64,000 bases of DNA from Propionivibrio soli (GTDB lineage: Bacteria > Pseudomonadota > Gammaproteobacteria > Burkholderiales > Rhodocyclaceae): contig NZ_JANZKY010000001.1 of the NCBI RefSeq assembly GCF_025770765.1, forward strand, positions 1 to 64,000, written 5' to 3'. The notes under the pieces were generated by a model. It made no database searches and was not told the origin of the DNA. It was given only the letters and a program-made list of their open reading frames with translations. Shown here in pieces: positions 44,938 through 54,576 of the stretch (position 1 is the first letter of the stretch; the number at the start of each line of letters is the position of its first letter). The translations under genes were made by a program, and so were the position numbers.

Positions 44938-46353
44938 TCAGCAGGAATAGTAAAGCTCGAATTCCACCGGGTGCGTCGTCATGCGAACCTTGTTCACTTC
45001 GTCCATCTTCAGTTCAAGGTAGGCGTCGATCCACTCGTTCGAGAACACGCCGCCGCGGGTCAAGAACTCGCGATCAGCATCGAGCGAGGCCAGAGCTTCT
45101 TCGAGACTGGCGCAAACGGTTGGGATCTTCGCATCTTCTTCCGGCGGCAGATCGTAGAGGTTCTTGTCGGCGGCATCGCCCGGGTGAATCTTGTTCTGGA
45201 TGCCATCAAGGCCGGCCATCAACAAGGCCGAGAAGCAGAGGTACGGGTTGGCAATGGGGTCCGGGAAGCGGGTTTCGATACGGCGCGCCTTGTCGGAGGC
45301 AACGTGAGGGATGCGGATCGACGCCGAACGGTTCTTCGCCGAATAGGCCAGCTTGACCGGTGCTTCGAAGTGCGGAACCAGGCGCTTGTAGGAGTTGGTA
45401 CCCGGGTTGGTGATCGCATTCAGCGCTTTGGCGTGCTTGATGATGCCGCCGATGTAGAAAAGCGCCAATTCCGACAGGCCGGCGTATCCGTTGCCTGCGA
45501 AAGCGTTCTTGCCATCCTTCCAGATCGACTGGTGGACGTGCATACCGGAACCGTTGTCGCCGACGATCGGCTTCGGCATAAATGTCGCCGTCTTGCCATA
45601 CTGGTGGGCAACGTTGTGCACCACGTACTTCAGGATCTGCGTCCAGTCGGCGCGGCGGACCAGCGTATTGAACACGGTGCCGATCTCGCACTGCCCGGCG
45701 TTGGCCACTTCATGGTGATGCACTTCGACCGGAACACCAAGTGATTCGAGGGCCAGCACCATGGCCGAGCGGATGTCGTGCAGGCTGTCGACCGGCGGAA
45801 CGGGAAAGTAACCGCCTTTGATGCCCGGACGGTGGCCGGTGGAACCATTGCCTTCGTTGCGCTCACCCGAACTCCATGCCGCTTCGGCGGAATGAATCTT
45901 GAGGCGGCAACCCGACATGTCGACTTCCCACTCGACGCCGTCGAAAATGAAGAATTCGGGTTCCGGCCCGAAGTAGGCCGTATCGCCGATACCCGTAGAT
46001 TTCAAGTACGCTTCGGCGCGCTTGGCGATCGAGCGCGGATCACGGTCGTAGCCACGACCGTCGGCGGGATCGACAACGTCGCACGTGAGAACAATGGTGG
46101 TTTCGTCGAAGAACGGGTCAATATAAGCGGTCGCGGGGTCCGGCATCAGGAGCATGTCGGAAGCCTGAATGCCTTTCCAGCCGGCGATGGACGAACCGTC
46201 GAAAGCATGGCCGCTCTCGAACTTGTCTTCATCGAAAGCGCTCACCGGAACGGTAACATGCTGCTCCTTGCCGCGTGTGTCGGTAAAGCGGAAGTCAACG
46301 AACTTCGCTTCGTTGTCCTTGACCATCTTGATTACTTCTTGCGGGCTTGCCAT
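44938..46353 (-). CDS. glnA: Glutamine synthetase type I
   Basis: GlnA condenses glutamate and ammonia to glutamine. The 471-residue protein has the GSI motifs [27 protein letters not shown] and [18 protein letters not shown], and an adenylylation-type tyrosine near residue 400 in [10 protein letters not shown], so GlnE control is expected. The start is the ATG ending at 46353. Upstream are a sigma-54 promoter and paired NtrC sites, downstream a strong terminator. Confidence 0.98.
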   Translation of the reverse strand: MASPQEVIKMVKDNEAKFVDFRFTDTRGKEQHVTVPVSAFDEDKFESGHAFDGSSIAGWKGIQASDMLLMPDPATAYIDPFFDETTIVLTCDVVDPADGRGYDRDPRSIAKRAEAYLKSTGIGDTAYFGPEPEFFIFDGVEWEVDMSGCRLKIHSAEAAWSSGERNEGNGSTGHRPGIKGGYFPVPPVDSLHDIRSAMVLALESLGVPVEVHHHEVANAGQCEIGTVFNTLVRRADWTQILKYVVHNVAHQYGKTATFMPKPIVGDNGSGMHVHQSIWKDGKNAFAGNGYAGLSELALFYIGGIIKHAKALNAITNPGTNSYKRLVPHFEAPVKLAYSAKNRSASIRIPHVASDKARRIETRFPDPIANPYLCFSALLMAGLDGIQNKIHPGDAADKNLYDLPPEEDAKIPTVCASLEEALASLDADREFLTRGGVFSNEWIDAYLELKMDEVNKVRMTTHPVEFELYYSC

Positions 46354-46417
46354 TGCAAAGTCTCCTCAGCGGGTACCGGTGATTCCGGCGACAGTAAAAA
46401 ATCGTACTCCGGCTAAT

Positions 46418-46434
46418 AGCAGAAAACATGCCAA
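46418..46434 (-). promoter_or_regulatory. Sigma-54 promoter of glnA
   Basis: On the minus strand TTGGCATGTTTTCTGCT has the invariant GG and GC separated by exactly ten bases and matches most of the -24/-12 consensus. The expected start is near 46406, leaving a leader of about 50 bases before the glnA ATG. Two NtrC-type palindromes lie 60-120 bases upstream. Confidence 0.82.
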
Positions 46435-46495
46435 TGCTGGCACAAGGGGAAAACGTTCTGCCACAAGCCATTATGGCGCACCGAATGATTCTTGC

Positions 46496-46510
46496 GCACC
46501 GATTGAGTGC
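46496..46510. promoter_or_regulatory. NtrC binding site, proximal
   Basis: GCACCGATTGAGTGC matches the NtrC half-site pattern GCAC-N7-GTGC exactly. Its centre lies about 97 bases upstream of the predicted glnA start. Confidence 0.75.
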
Positions 46511-46525
46511 CTCCATAGCAGAGAC

Positions 46526-46540
46526 GCACCAAAATGGTGT
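46526..46540. promoter_or_regulatory. NtrC binding site, distal
   Basis: GCACCAAAATGGTGT is nearly palindromic and matches GCAC-N7-GTGC in all but the last base. Its centre is 30 bp, about three helical turns, from the proximal site, close to the spacing of the Escherichia coli glnA enhancer. Confidence 0.78.
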
Positions 46541-46621
46541 ATCCAGCGCTCTCCCCAGGAATAGGGCGGCTTCCTGGCAAGTGATTTATACTTGGTTTGC
46601 ACTTCGCCACCATCACCATGA

Positions 46622-47080
46622 ATGGCTTCCATGGGAAAACTGTCGGACATCCTCAATATCGCCCGTATGCGTTCCAAGGAGTTGGGGCTCCCCTACGCGG
46701 GTGCCCTGACGCCAAGCGAAGCGTATGAAGTCTGGCAACTTGCCCCCGGCGCTCGTCTCGTCGACGTGCGTACTCGCGCGGAATGGGACTGGGTCGGCCG
46801 CATTCCAGGGGCCGTGGAGATCGAGTGGGTAAGCTATCCCGTGAGCGAGCCGAACGCCCATTTTCTGCAACAGCTCAAACAGCAGGTGGATAACGAGGCG
46901 CTAATGATGTTCATTTGCCGCAGTGGCGTTCGCTCGCACAATGCCGCAAGCTTGGCGACCCAGGCCGGGTTCAGCGAATGCTACAACGTGCTCGAAGGCT
47001 TCGAAGGCGATAAAGATGCCAACGAACAACGAGGCCATGTCGGCGGCTGGCGCCACGCAGGACTGCCCTGGAAAAGCTGA
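46622..47080 (+). CDS. Rhodanese-domain protein
   Basis: The 152-residue single-domain rhodanese has the conserved LVDVRTRAEWDWVGRIPGAV and the active-site loop FICRSGVRSHNAA with the catalytic cysteine. It is probably a cytoplasmic sulfurtransferase. The start is the ATG at 46622, with a second ATG at 46631 as an alternative. It is divergent from glnA across a 268-base gap that holds the glnA control region. Confidence 0.9.
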   Translation: MASMGKLSDILNIARMRSKELGLPYAGALTPSEAYEVWQLAPGARLVDVRTRAEWDWVGRIPGAVEIEWVSYPVSEPNAHFLQQLKQQVDNEALMMFICRSGVRSHNAASLATQAGFSECYNVLEGFEGDKDANEQRGHVGGWRHAGLPWKS

Positions 47081-47161
47081 GCACTTCCCCAAAACAACAG
47101 AAACCAATCGGCGTGGTGGCGGTCTTTTCTCAGACTAGCCGCGACGCCCAGAGATATCGCA

Positions 47162-48259
47162 ATGAAGACCGCAAGCATCAAATTCGATCGTTTCAATGAA
47201 ATGCAGGACGACGCATGCCACGAGCGCATCCGGGCGGCGCGTGCGCGCCTGGGCGATAGCGCCGTAATCCTCGCCCATCACTATCAGCGAGCCGACGTCT
47301 ACCAGTATGCCGATCTCACTGGCGACTCGCTGAAGCTGTCGCGCCTCGCCTCGCAGACCGATTCCCAATACATCGTCTTCTGTGGTGTGCACTTCATGGC
47401 CGAGGTAGCCGACATCATGTCCAAGCCGCATCAGCGGGCGATCCTGCCTGACATGGCGGCCGGCTGTTCGATGGCCGATATGGCGAATCTCGCCAAAGTC
47501 GAGCGTTGCTGGCGCGAGTTGAATACGGTCTTAAACGCGGAAGAAGCGGTGACTCCCATCACGTACATCAATTCGGCGGCCGACCTGAAGGCGTTCTGCG
47601 GAGATCACGGCGGCATCGTGTGTACGTCGTCGAATGCCGGGACGATCGCCAAATGGGCTTTCGCCCAACGCGAGAAGATCCTGTTCTTCCCGGACCAACA
47701 CCTCGGCCGCTGGACCGGCCATACGATGGGAATCCCGCTGGACGAAATGATAGTCTGGGACCCGGACCTCGAAATGGGCGGCCTCACCCCCGAACAGATT
47801 CGCCAAGCCCGTCTTCTTCTCTGGAAAGGGCATTGCTCCGTGCACCAGATGTTCCAGCCCGCGCATATCCTGAAGTTTCGTAACCAATATCCGGACGGCA
47901 TTGTCATTTCGCACCCGGAATGCAGTTTCGAGGTATGCCGGCAATCGGATTACGTCGGATCGACCGAACTCATCGTCAAGAAGATCAAGGAAGCCGCGCC
48001 GAATACGCGCTGGCTGGTAGGTACGGAACTCAATCTCGTCAACCGTCTCGCCGAGGAAGTGAAGCCGGAAGGCAAAATCGTGCACTTCATGGCGCCCACC
48101 GTGTGCATGTGCTCCACGATGCAGCGCATCGATCCGCAACATCTTGCCTGGACGCTGGAGAATCTCGCCGAGGGCAACGTGGTAAACGAGATCAAGGTCC
48201 CGGAACACGAAGCGCGTCTGGCCAAACTTGCCCTGGAGAGGATGCTCGCGGTGTCTTGA
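47162..48259 (+). CDS. nadA: Quinolinate synthase A
   Basis: NadA is a [4Fe-4S] enzyme that condenses iminoaspartate and dihydroxyacetone phosphate to quinolinate for NAD synthesis. The 365-residue protein has LAHHYQRADVYQYADLTGDS, DMAAGCSMADM, the HPECSFEV segment and the C-terminal PTVCMCSTM, which supply the cluster cysteines. The start is the ATG at 47162. nadB and nadC are not in the window. Confidence 0.97.
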   Translation: MKTASIKFDRFNEMQDDACHERIRAARARLGDSAVILAHHYQRADVYQYADLTGDSLKLSRLASQTDSQYIVFCGVHFMAEVADIMSKPHQRAILPDMAAGCSMADMANLAKVERCWRELNTVLNAEEAVTPITYINSAADLKAFCGDHGGIVCTSSNAGTIAKWAFAQREKILFFPDQHLGRWTGHTMGIPLDEMIVWDPDLEMGGLTPEQIRQARLLLWKGHCSVHQMFQPAHILKFRNQYPDGIVISHPECSFEVCRQSDYVGSTELIVKKIKEAAPNTRWLVGTELNLVNRLAEEVKPEGKIVHFMAPTVCMCSTMQRIDPQHLAWTLENLAEGNVVNEIKVPEHEARLAKLALERMLAVS

Positions 48260-48264
48260 GCGCC

Positions 48265-49032
48265 ATGAAAGCACCAGGCCTGCACGTCGTTACGTACAAC
48301 ATCCACAAAGGATTCTCACAGTTCAACCAGCGCATGACGGTGCACGAACTGCGCGAACAGCTACGCGCGCTCGGACCGGACATTGTATTTCTGCAGGAAG
48401 TGCAGGGAATGCACAGCCGCCATGCCAAACGCATCGCCAACTGGCCCGAAGAAGCGCAGCATGCTTTCCTCGCTGCCGAAATGTGGGAGTCAACGGCTTA
48501 CGGCCGTAACGTGATCTACGGCCACGGCCACCACGGCAACGCCATTCTTTCCCGCTACCCGATTGAACACACGCACAACCAGGACGTCACGCATTTGCGT
48601 TTCGAACGCCGCGGCCTGCTCCATTGCACCATCCGCGTGCCCAAGCTCGAGAAGGCGTTGCACTGCGTCTGCGTCCATCTCTCGCTTTTCGCGCGCTCCC
48701 GGCGTCGGCAAATGGACGCACTTGCGGGCTACCTGGAAGGCATCGCGGATCCCGACGCCCCGCTGATCATCGCCGGGGATTTCAACGACTGGCGCAACGA
48801 GGCCGATGAACTGCTCGCGCAACGCTTGGGATTAAGTGAAGCGTTTGGCGGCCCATGGGGCGGCACCGGTTCACCCGGGCGGAGCTTTCCGGCGCAGCGT
48901 CCGGTATTGCGTCTCGACCGCATCTACGTCCGCGGCTTTTCGGTTAAGCGCGCTCGCATGCATTGCGAGGAACCATGGTGCAAGATTTCGGACCACGCCG
49001 CTTTGTCGGCGCAACTCGCCATACCCACCTGA
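48265..49032 (+). CDS. Endonuclease/exonuclease/phosphatase family protein
   Basis: The 255-residue protein has the metal-dependent phosphoesterase fold with VVTYNIHKGF, IVFLQEVQGM, the GHHGNAILSRYPI strand, AGDFNDWRNEADEL and the terminal ISDHAALSAQL. The substrate may be DNA, RNA or a lipid headgroup. The start is the ATG at 48265, five bases behind nadA; an open frame of 115 codons upstream overlaps nadA and is rejected. Confidence 0.9.
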   Translation: MKAPGLHVVTYNIHKGFSQFNQRMTVHELREQLRALGPDIVFLQEVQGMHSRHAKRIANWPEEAQHAFLAAEMWESTAYGRNVIYGHGHHGNAILSRYPIEHTHNQDVTHLRFERRGLLHCTIRVPKLEKALHCVCVHLSLFARSRRRQMDALAGYLEGIADPDAPLIIAGDFNDWRNEADELLAQRLGLSEAFGGPWGGTGSPGRSFPAQRPVLRLDRIYVRGFSVKRARMHCEEPWCKISDHAALSAQLAIPT

Positions 49033-49074
49033 GTCAAGGCTATCCCGCCGCGTGGGCCGCAGATCTAGAAACTT

Positions 49075-50010
49075 CTATGCTGGTAAGGTGCCACCGGGGA
49101 AAATTCCGCGCACTTTGGGAACCCGGTCTATCGACCACGCGGAGACAGCCCATTTCCAGAAGTCGTTTACCACACCGGAACGTACTTCGCCCGGAACAGG
49201 GTGGCCGAGGAGTTCCAGCGCAGCGGCAAGCCGTGGCACACCTTCCCCAGCATCCACAGCCGGGGCGAGCGTCTGTTTCGAGAGTTTTTCGCCAGCGGCA
49301 TTAACGATGACTGGAAGGTGGGCGTAGGTCGGCATCGCGAATCCGAGCCGTTCCTGCAACCAGATCTGGCGGGCCGTTGAGTCGAGAAGATCGACGCCGC
49401 GGACAACCGCGTTAACTCCCTGCAGCGCATCATCCACAACGACCGCCAGTTGGTACGCGTACTGCCCATCGGCGCGGAACAGGATGAAATCGCCAACGTC
49501 GCGCGCAAGGTTTTGCGCGACAGGACCCTGAACCCGGTCGATGAAACGGAAGACGCGGTCGGGTACCCGCAACCGCCATGCACGTGCGCTCCGCCCCTCC
49601 GGGATTCCCGGGCGGCAGGTACCTGGATAAAGGAGGCCGCCGTCGACGGATCGCGCTGAGCTCGCCGCCGCAATTTCGCTGCGGGAGCAGGAACAGGGGT
49701 AAACGTCGCCGACGAGCTGAAGACGCGTCAGTTCGGCATGGTAGATGTCGGTGCGCTGACTCTGCACCACGACCTCGCCATCCCATTCAAAACCAAAACC
49801 TTCCAGAGTGCGGAGAATGCTTGCCGCGGCACCTGGCACGGTCCGGGGGCCATCGACATCCTCGATGCGAAGCAGCCATTCGCCATCATTCGCTCGTGCA
49901 TCGAGATAACTGCCGACGGCCGCGACAAGTGAGCCGAAGTGCAATGGCCCAGTGGGCGAAGGCGCAAACCGGCCGCGATAACGGGGGGCAGAAGACGCGG
50001 CCACGTCCAC
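49075..50010 (-). CDS. gluQ: Glutamyl-Q tRNA(Asp) synthetase
   Basis: GluQ activates glutamate without tRNA and transfers it to queuosine in the tRNA(Asp) anticodon. The 311-residue protein has the class I motif FAPSPTGPLHFGSL, the truncated GluRS-like catalytic domain, a four-residue metal site with CSCSRSEI, and the KLSKQ signature. It lacks the anticodon-binding domain of GluRS. The start is a GTG at 50010, just behind a hairpin that overlaps the ychF stop. Confidence 0.93.
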   Translation of the reverse strand: MDVAASSAPRYRGRFAPSPTGPLHFGSLVAAVGSYLDARANDGEWLLRIEDVDGPRTVPGAAASILRTLEGFGFEWDGEVVVQSQRTDIYHAELTRLQLVGDVYPCSCSRSEIAAASSARSVDGGLLYPGTCRPGIPEGRSARAWRLRVPDRVFRFIDRVQGPVAQNLARDVGDFILFRADGQYAYQLAVVVDDALQGVNAVVRGVDLLDSTARQIWLQERLGFAMPTYAHLPVIVNAAGEKLSKQTLAPAVDAGEGVPRLAAALELLGHPVPGEVRSGVVNDFWKWAVSAWSIDRVPKVRGIFPGGTLPA

Positions 50011-50011
50011 A

Positions 50012-50030
50012 CTGAGCCCCCGCGGCTCAG
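50012..50030. repeat. Perfect hairpin at the ychF stop/gluQ start junction
   Basis: CTGAGCC and GGCTCAG flank CCCGC. The stem spans the ychF stop codon and ends two bases before the gluQ GTG, where the gluQ ribosome binding site would be. There is no T tract, so it is not a simple terminator; it may restrain gluQ translation. Confidence 0.5.
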
Positions 50031-51118
50031 ACGTTGAACAGGAAATTCAGAACATCGCCGTCCTTGACGATGTAATCCTTGCCTTCGGCACGCATTTTCC
50101 CGGCCTCCTTGGCGCCTTGCTCGCCGCCATAGGCAATGAAGTCTTCGTAGGCGATCGTCTGCGCGCGGATGAAGCCGCGTTCAAAATCGGTGTGGATCAC
50201 TCCGGCGGCTTGTGGCGCGGTGTCGCCTTTGTGGATCGTCCACGCACGTACTTCCTTAACGCCAGCCGTAAAATACGTCTGTAGGCCAAGAAGGTGGTAG
50301 CCGGTGCGAATCAGGCGGTTGAGGCCCGGCTCGTCGAGGCCGAGATCGGCGAGGAACATCTGTTTTTCGTCGTCCGCGAGGTCGGCGATCTCCGCCTCGA
50401 TCGATGCACAGACGGCGACCACCTCGGCCTTTTCGGTGGCTGCATGCGCCCGTACCGCGTTAAGGTGAGGATTATTCTCGAAGCCATCCTCGGCCACGTT
50501 CGCTGCATAAAGCACCGGTTTGGCCGTGATCAGGCAGAACGGCTTGATGTTGGCCCACTCTTCCTTGGAGAGATCGAGGCCGCGCACCGGTTTGCCGGCA
50601 TCCAGCTGGGCAAAACACTTCTCGAGCACGGCAACCAGGAGTTTGGCCTCCTTGTCCCCGGCACTGGCCGGTTTTCGGTAGCGGTTCAGCGCCTTCTCAA
50701 CGGTGGCGAGGTCGGCAAGTGCGAGTTCGGTGTCGATGACCTCGATGTCGCGAATCGGGTCGACGTTGCCGGACACGTGCACGACGTTATCGTTTGCGAA
50801 GCAGCGGACCACATGGAGCACCGCGTCGGTCTCGCGAATATTCGCCAGGAACTGGTTGCCTAACCCCTCGCCTTTCGATGCTCCGGCCACCAGTCCGGCG
50901 ATATCGACGAACTCGGTGACTGCCGGCACGATCCGTTGCGGTTTGACGATCTCGGCCAACGCCGCAAGCCGCTTATCGGGGACCTCGACAATGCCGACCG
51001 ACGGCTCGATTGTGCAGAAGGGATAGTTCTCCGCCGCCACGCCCGCTTTGGTCAACGCGTTGAAAAGGGTCGACTTGCCGACGTTCGGCAGACCGACGAT
51101 TCCGCACTTCAGGCTCAT
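50027..51118 (-). CDS. ychF: Redox-regulated ATPase YchF
   Basis: YchF is an Obg-family P-loop protein that prefers ATP. The 363-residue protein has [39 protein letters not shown] and the C-terminal TGS-like domain with [20 protein letters not shown]. The start is the ATG ending at 51118. The pth-ychF order with 23 bases between them is widespread. Confidence 0.97.
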   Translation of the reverse strand: MSLKCGIVGLPNVGKSTLFNALTKAGVAAENYPFCTIEPSVGIVEVPDKRLAALAEIVKPQRIVPAVTEFVDIAGLVAGASKGEGLGNQFLANIRETDAVLHVVRCFANDNVVHVSGNVDPIRDIEVIDTELALADLATVEKALNRYRKPASAGDKEAKLLVAVLEKCFAQLDAGKPVRGLDLSKEEWANIKPFCLITAKPVLYAANVAEDGFENNPHLNAVRAHAATEKAEVVAVCASIEAEIADLADDEKQMFLADLGLDEPGLNRLIRTGYHLLGLQTYFTAGVKEVRAWTIHKGDTAPQAAGVIHTDFERGFIRAQTIAYEDFIAYGGEQGAKEAGKMRAEGKDYIVKDGDVLNFLFNV

Positions 51119-51141
51119 GTTCGTTCCTGTCCGTTAATTCG

Positions 51142-51711
51142 TTAAACAATCTTCGTATGCAAGGATTGCTGCGCAGCGGCGAAATCACCGCCAGCCATTC
51201 TCGGCCACGCCAGAAGGCATCTGTCGAGAGCGCGGTCGATTTCCTGCAGCTCTTCTTTCCGCGGCGCTTTAAGAACGTAATTGATTACCTCATTACGATC
51301 GCCCGGGTGACCAATCCCCAGCCGCAATCGCCAGAAATCTGGTGTCCCGAGGTGCGCCTGGATGTCCTTGAGGCCATTATGCCCGCCGTTGCCCCCGCCC
51401 TGCTTGAGCCGGATTCCTCCAGGAGGCAAATCCAACTCATCGTGAACAACTAGAATCTCCTCCGGCGCAATGCGGTAGAAGCGAGCCACGGCAACCACGG
51501 CCTGACCGGAACGGTTCATGAACGTGGTTGGCTTCAGCAGCCAACGCTGTCCGTCGCGCGCTATCCAGCCGAAGAACTTACCTTGGGGAGCCAGTTGGGT
51601 CTTCAGCTCGTCCGCGAGCCGATCGACGAACCAGAAACCAAGATTGTGCCGCGTGTCGGCGTACTCGCTACCGGGATTGCCGAGGCCGACGATCAGACGG
51701 GGTGCAATCAT
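51142..51711 (-). CDS. pth: Peptidyl-tRNA hydrolase
   Basis: Pth releases peptides from dropped-off peptidyl-tRNA. The 189-residue protein has [20 protein letters not shown] with the catalytic histidine, and [13 protein letters not shown] and [15 protein letters not shown]. The start is the ATG ending at 51711. It is 84 bases downstream of rplY, with a terminator-like hairpin in the gap. Confidence 0.97.
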   Translation of the reverse strand: MIAPRLIVGLGNPGSEYADTRHNLGFWFVDRLADELKTQLAPQGKFFGWIARDGQRWLLKPTTFMNRSGQAVVAVARFYRIAPEEILVVHDELDLPPGGIRLKQGGGNGGHNGLKDIQAHLGTPDFWRLRLGIGHPGDRNEVINYVLKAPRKEELQEIDRALDRCLLAWPRMAGGDFAAAQQSLHTKIV

Positions 51712-51734
51712 GACGCTAAAGAACGTGAGAAATG

Positions 51735-51768
51735 AAAAGGCCGCCGCAGGTAATCACCAACGGCGGCC
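51735..51768 (-). terminator. Terminator-like hairpin after rplY
   Basis: GGCCGCCG and CGGCGGCC form an eight-pair stem with a 14-base loop; on the minus strand TTTTC follows. It lies between the rplY stop and pth and could end or attenuate the transcript. Confidence 0.6.
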
Positions 51769-51795
51769 ATTGATTCGCAGCCAGGCAGAGACAGC

Positions 51796-52434
51796 TTAAG
51801 CCGCCGGCGGCGTCCCGGCCGGAGCAGCTTCACCGCCCTCAGCGGCTTCGTCAGCTGCTTCGGCGCCTGCCTTCTTGAGTGTGATGGTGACGACCAAGGG
51901 ATCTTCACCACCGTGCATGACCGGCTTCACGCCCTTCGGATAAGTAAGTTGCGATACGTGCAGCGTCTGGCCGGCCTCCAGATCCTTAAGATCGACTTCA
52001 ATGAAGGCTGGCAGATCTTGCGGCAGGCAGGTGACGTCGACTTCGTTCATCGCGTGCGAAACGGTACCGCCGCCGACCTTCACGCCCGGCGCTGCTTCCT
52101 GGTTCATGAAGTGCAACGGAACCTTCTGGTGGATGGCGTGCGTCGTATCAACGCGCAAGAAATCGACGTGCAACACCAGCGGCTTGTAAGGGTGCATTTG
52201 CGAATCGCGCAACAACACGCTTTGCTCGGTTCCGCCAAGCTTCACCGAGATGACGGTCGAGTGGAAGGCTTCCTTGCGCAGGGCAAGCAGCAGCTCATTG
52301 TGATCGAGCTCGATCAATTGCGGTTCTGCCGATCCACCATAAATGATGCCCGGGACCTTGTTCGCGCGACGCAGGCGGCGGCTCGCTCCGGACCCCTGCA
52401 GGGCGCGCGTTTGCGCGTTGAGTTGAAATTTCAT
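51796..52434 (-). CDS. rplY: 50S ribosomal protein L25/general stress protein Ctc
   Basis: L25 binds 5S rRNA. The 212-residue protein is the long Ctc/TL5 form, with the L25 domain (about 1-95) and a C-terminal beta domain (about 96-185), ending in an Ala/Glu-rich tail. The start is the ATG ending at 52434 (MKFQLNAQTRALQGSGASRR). It lies in the prs-rplY-pth-ychF order common in betaproteobacteria. Confidence 0.96.
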   Translation of the reverse strand: MKFQLNAQTRALQGSGASRRLRRANKVPGIIYGGSAEPQLIELDHNELLLALRKEAFHSTVISVKLGGTEQSVLLRDSQMHPYKPLVLHVDFLRVDTTHAIHQKVPLHFMNQEAAPGVKVGGGTVSHAMNEVDVTCLPQDLPAFIEVDLKDLEAGQTLHVSQLTYPKGVKPVMHGGEDPLVVTITLKKAGAEAADEAAEGGEAAPAGTPPAA

Positions 52435-52453
52435 GATGACTCCAGTTGATGAC

Positions 52454-52477
52454 AAAAAACCGCCCGCGACCAGGCGG
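52454..52477 (-). terminator. Candidate terminator between prs and rplY
   Basis: CCGCC and GGCGG pair around an eight-base loop, and on the minus strand six T residues follow. It lies about 12 bases past the prs stop and about 20 bases before the rplY start. The stem is short, so partial termination is more likely. Confidence 0.5.
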
Positions 52478-52488
52478 AAGAGAAATCG

Positions 52489-53439
52489 CTATTCGATGAA
52501 TAGCGAGGAAACAGAATCCTCGTTGCTGATACGCCGGATCGTCTCGGCTAGCACGTCGGCCACTGACAGCTGGCGGATGCGCGGCGATCGCTGCGCGTCG
52601 TCGCTGAGGGGAATGGTGTCGGTAACGACGAGTTCATCGATCGCCGAGTCGTTAATGCGGCTGATCGCCGCTCCGGAAAGCACCGGGTGCACGCAGTACG
52701 CGAGAACCCGCTTGGCGCCGTGGTCCTTCAACGCAGCGGCCGCCTTGCACAGGGTGCCGGCAGTATCAACCATGTCGTCCATCAACACGCAGGTACGGCC
52801 CTCGACCTCACCGATGATGTTCATGACCTCGGACACATTAGCCTTCGGCCGCCGCTTGTCGATGATCGCCAGGTCGCACTCCAGGCGCTTGGCCAGCGCC
52901 CGTGCCCGTACGACGCCGCCGACGTCCGGCGAAACGACCATGAGATCCTTGAGATCCTTCTTCCACACGTCAGCCAGCATGATGGGCAACGAGTAGATGT
53001 TGTCGACTGGGATGTTGAAAAACCCCTGAATCTGCTCTGCGTGCAGGTCCATGGTAAGCACGCGATGCACACCGGCGGCGGCGAGCAGGTCAGCGACCAG
53101 CTTGGCCGCAATCGGCACCCGGGCCGAGCGGACGCGCCGATCCTGGCGCGAGTATCCGAAATAGGGGATGGCGGCGGTGATCCGGGCGGCGGAGGCGCGC
53201 TTCAGGGCGTCCACCAGGATCAGCAGTTCCATCAGGTTTTCATTGGTCGGCGCACAGGTTGATTGCAGGATGAAAACGTCTTTCCCGCGCACGTGCTCTT
53301 GGACCTCAACCATGATCTCGCCGTCGGAGAAGCGACCGACTTTGGCCCGCCCCAGCGAGATGTTGAGACGCCGAACGACATCGGCAGCTAACTTGGGGTT
53401 GGCATTGCCGGTGAACACCATCAGGCTGTCGTAAGCCAT
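52489..53439 (-). CDS. prs: Ribose-phosphate pyrophosphokinase
   Basis: The enzyme makes PRPP from ribose 5-phosphate and ATP. The 316-residue protein has the class I motifs [30 protein letters not shown] and the PRPP loop [11 protein letters not shown]. The start is the ATG ending at 53439. It is transcribed behind tRNA-Gln, with a stem-loop in the spacer. Confidence 0.97.
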   Translation of the reverse strand: MAYDSLMVFTGNANPKLAADVVRRLNISLGRAKVGRFSDGEIMVEVQEHVRGKDVFILQSTCAPTNENLMELLILVDALKRASAARITAAIPYFGYSRQDRRVRSARVPIAAKLVADLLAAAGVHRVLTMDLHAEQIQGFFNIPVDNIYSLPIMLADVWKKDLKDLMVVSPDVGGVVRARALAKRLECDLAIIDKRRPKANVSEVMNIIGEVEGRTCVLMDDMVDTAGTLCKAAAALKDHGAKRVLAYCVHPVLSGAAISRINDSAIDELVVTDTIPLSDDAQRSPRIRQLSVADVLAETIRRISNEDSVSSLFIE

Positions 53440-53484
53440 ATCGCATCCCGTCGCGACGAACGTTCGCCGCTATAAAGCAAACGC

Positions 53485-53508
53485 GGGCAGGTAAATTCCT
53501 ACCTGCCC
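53485..53508. repeat. Stem-loop between tRNA-Gln and prs
   Basis: GGGCAGGTA and TACCTGCCC form a perfect nine-pair stem with a six-base loop. On the minus strand it is followed by the T-rich GTTTGCTTTATAG. It may be an attenuator in the prs leader or a processing signal for the tRNA. Confidence 0.55.
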
Positions 53509-53526
53509 GGCGCGTGAGAAACCAGA

Positions 53527-53603
53527 TGGCTGGGGAAGAAGGATTCGAACCTTCGAATGCCGGAATCAAAATCCGGTGCCTTGACCAACTTGGCGACTCC
53601 CCA
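53527..53603 (-). tRNA. glnT: tRNA-Gln (anticodon TTG)
   Basis: The 77-base cloverleaf has acceptor TGGGGAG/TTCCCCA (one mismatch-type pair), discriminator G and encoded CCA; the anticodon loop ATTTTGAT reads TTG; the T arm is GGTTCGAATCC. It lies between ispE and prs, as in many betaproteobacteria. Confidence 0.97.
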
Positions 53604-53712
53604 GCAACTGCCCGCTTGTCGTGGCTAGCGGGCGAGGCGCGGATTATACAAGGGATTTTGCGAAAAAAACAGGGGAAACGCGAACCGCCGGAGCACCAAG
53701 TTGATAGAGCGT

Positions 53713-54576
53713 TTAGGGAAGTGCGCCAACGAGTTCGGCCAGCGGATGCTGATCGAGCCCAGGAGCCGCCCACCCGCGCATACCTTCGGGCATTCGGGAA
53801 AGTATGGCCTTCGCTTCCTCTTCACCCGAGGCTTCGGTAAAAACGCAGGCTCCGGAACCGGACATGCGCGCCTCACCGAACTGCGTGAGCCACTCAAGAT
53901 GGCGAGCCACCTCCGGGTACCGCGAGACGGCCACAGGCTGTAAATCGTTGGTGCCGAAGCCCGGCTGCCAACGCGTAGCGTCGATCGCGACCGTATCGCG
54001 CTTGAGTTCCGGCGCACCGAAGACCACTGCCGTCGGCACGCCGACCGGCGGTTCGAGAACGACATACCACGCAGAGGGTAGCCGCAACGGCAACAGCCTT
54101 TCCCCAACGCCTTCCGCGAACGCATTCCGGCCAAAAACAAAAACGGGTACGTCAGCGCCGAGACTCAGTCCGATTTCCTGCAGCCGAGCACGGGAAAGGC
54201 CGAGCCTCCAAAGATGATTTAGCGCAACGAGAACGGTCGCCGCATCAGAACTCCCTCCGCCGAGGCCACCACCCATTGGCAAACGCTTTCTGACCTCGAT
54301 CTCGACGCCTTGCCGGCAGCCGGTATGCGTCTGCAGGAGCTTCGCTGCACGAACCGTCAGGTCGCTCTCTTGAGGTACGCCGGGCAACGGCGTCACGAGA
54401 ACTACTCGATCGTCGGTCCGTGGCGAAAAACGAAGCTCATCGGCCCGATCGACAAAACGAAACGCGGTCTGCAACAAATGGTACCCGTCCGCCCGACGGC
54501 CGACGACGTGGAGGAAAAGATTCAGTTTGGCCGGCGCCGGGTAAACGCTTTGCCAGTCCCAGGCGGCAGATGTCAC
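53713..54576 (-). CDS. ispE: 4-diphosphocytidyl-2-C-methyl-D-erythritol kinase
   Basis: IspE is the GHMP kinase of the MEP isoprenoid pathway. The 287-residue protein has PAPAKLNLFLHVVGRRADGY, the ATP loop LPMGGGLGGGSSDAATVL and the C-terminal ARMSGSGACVF. The start is a GTG that overlaps the lolB stop (GTGA). lolB-ispE-tRNA-Gln-prs is a conserved order. Confidence 0.97.
   Translation of the reverse strand: MTSAAWDWQSVYPAPAKLNLFLHVVGRRADGYHLLQTAFRFVDRADELRFSPRTDDRVVLVTPLPGVPQESDLTVRAAKLLQTHTGCRQGVEIEVRKRLPMGGGLGGGSSDAATVLVALNHLWRLGLSRARLQEIGLSLGADVPVFVFGRNAFAEGVGERLLPLRLPSAWYVVLEPPVGVPTAVVFGAPELKRDTVAIDATRWQPGFGTNDLQPVAVSRYPEVARHLEWLTQFGEARMSGSGACVFTEASGEEEAKAILSRMPEGMRGWAAPGLDQHPLAELVGALP

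Noticed and set aside
47920-48264. N-terminal extension of the endonuclease/exonuclease/phosphatase frame into nadA
   Set aside because: The extension overlaps nadA in another frame and is low-complexity Arg/Ser/Gly; the family N-terminus (VVTYNIHKGF) begins just after the ATG at 48265.
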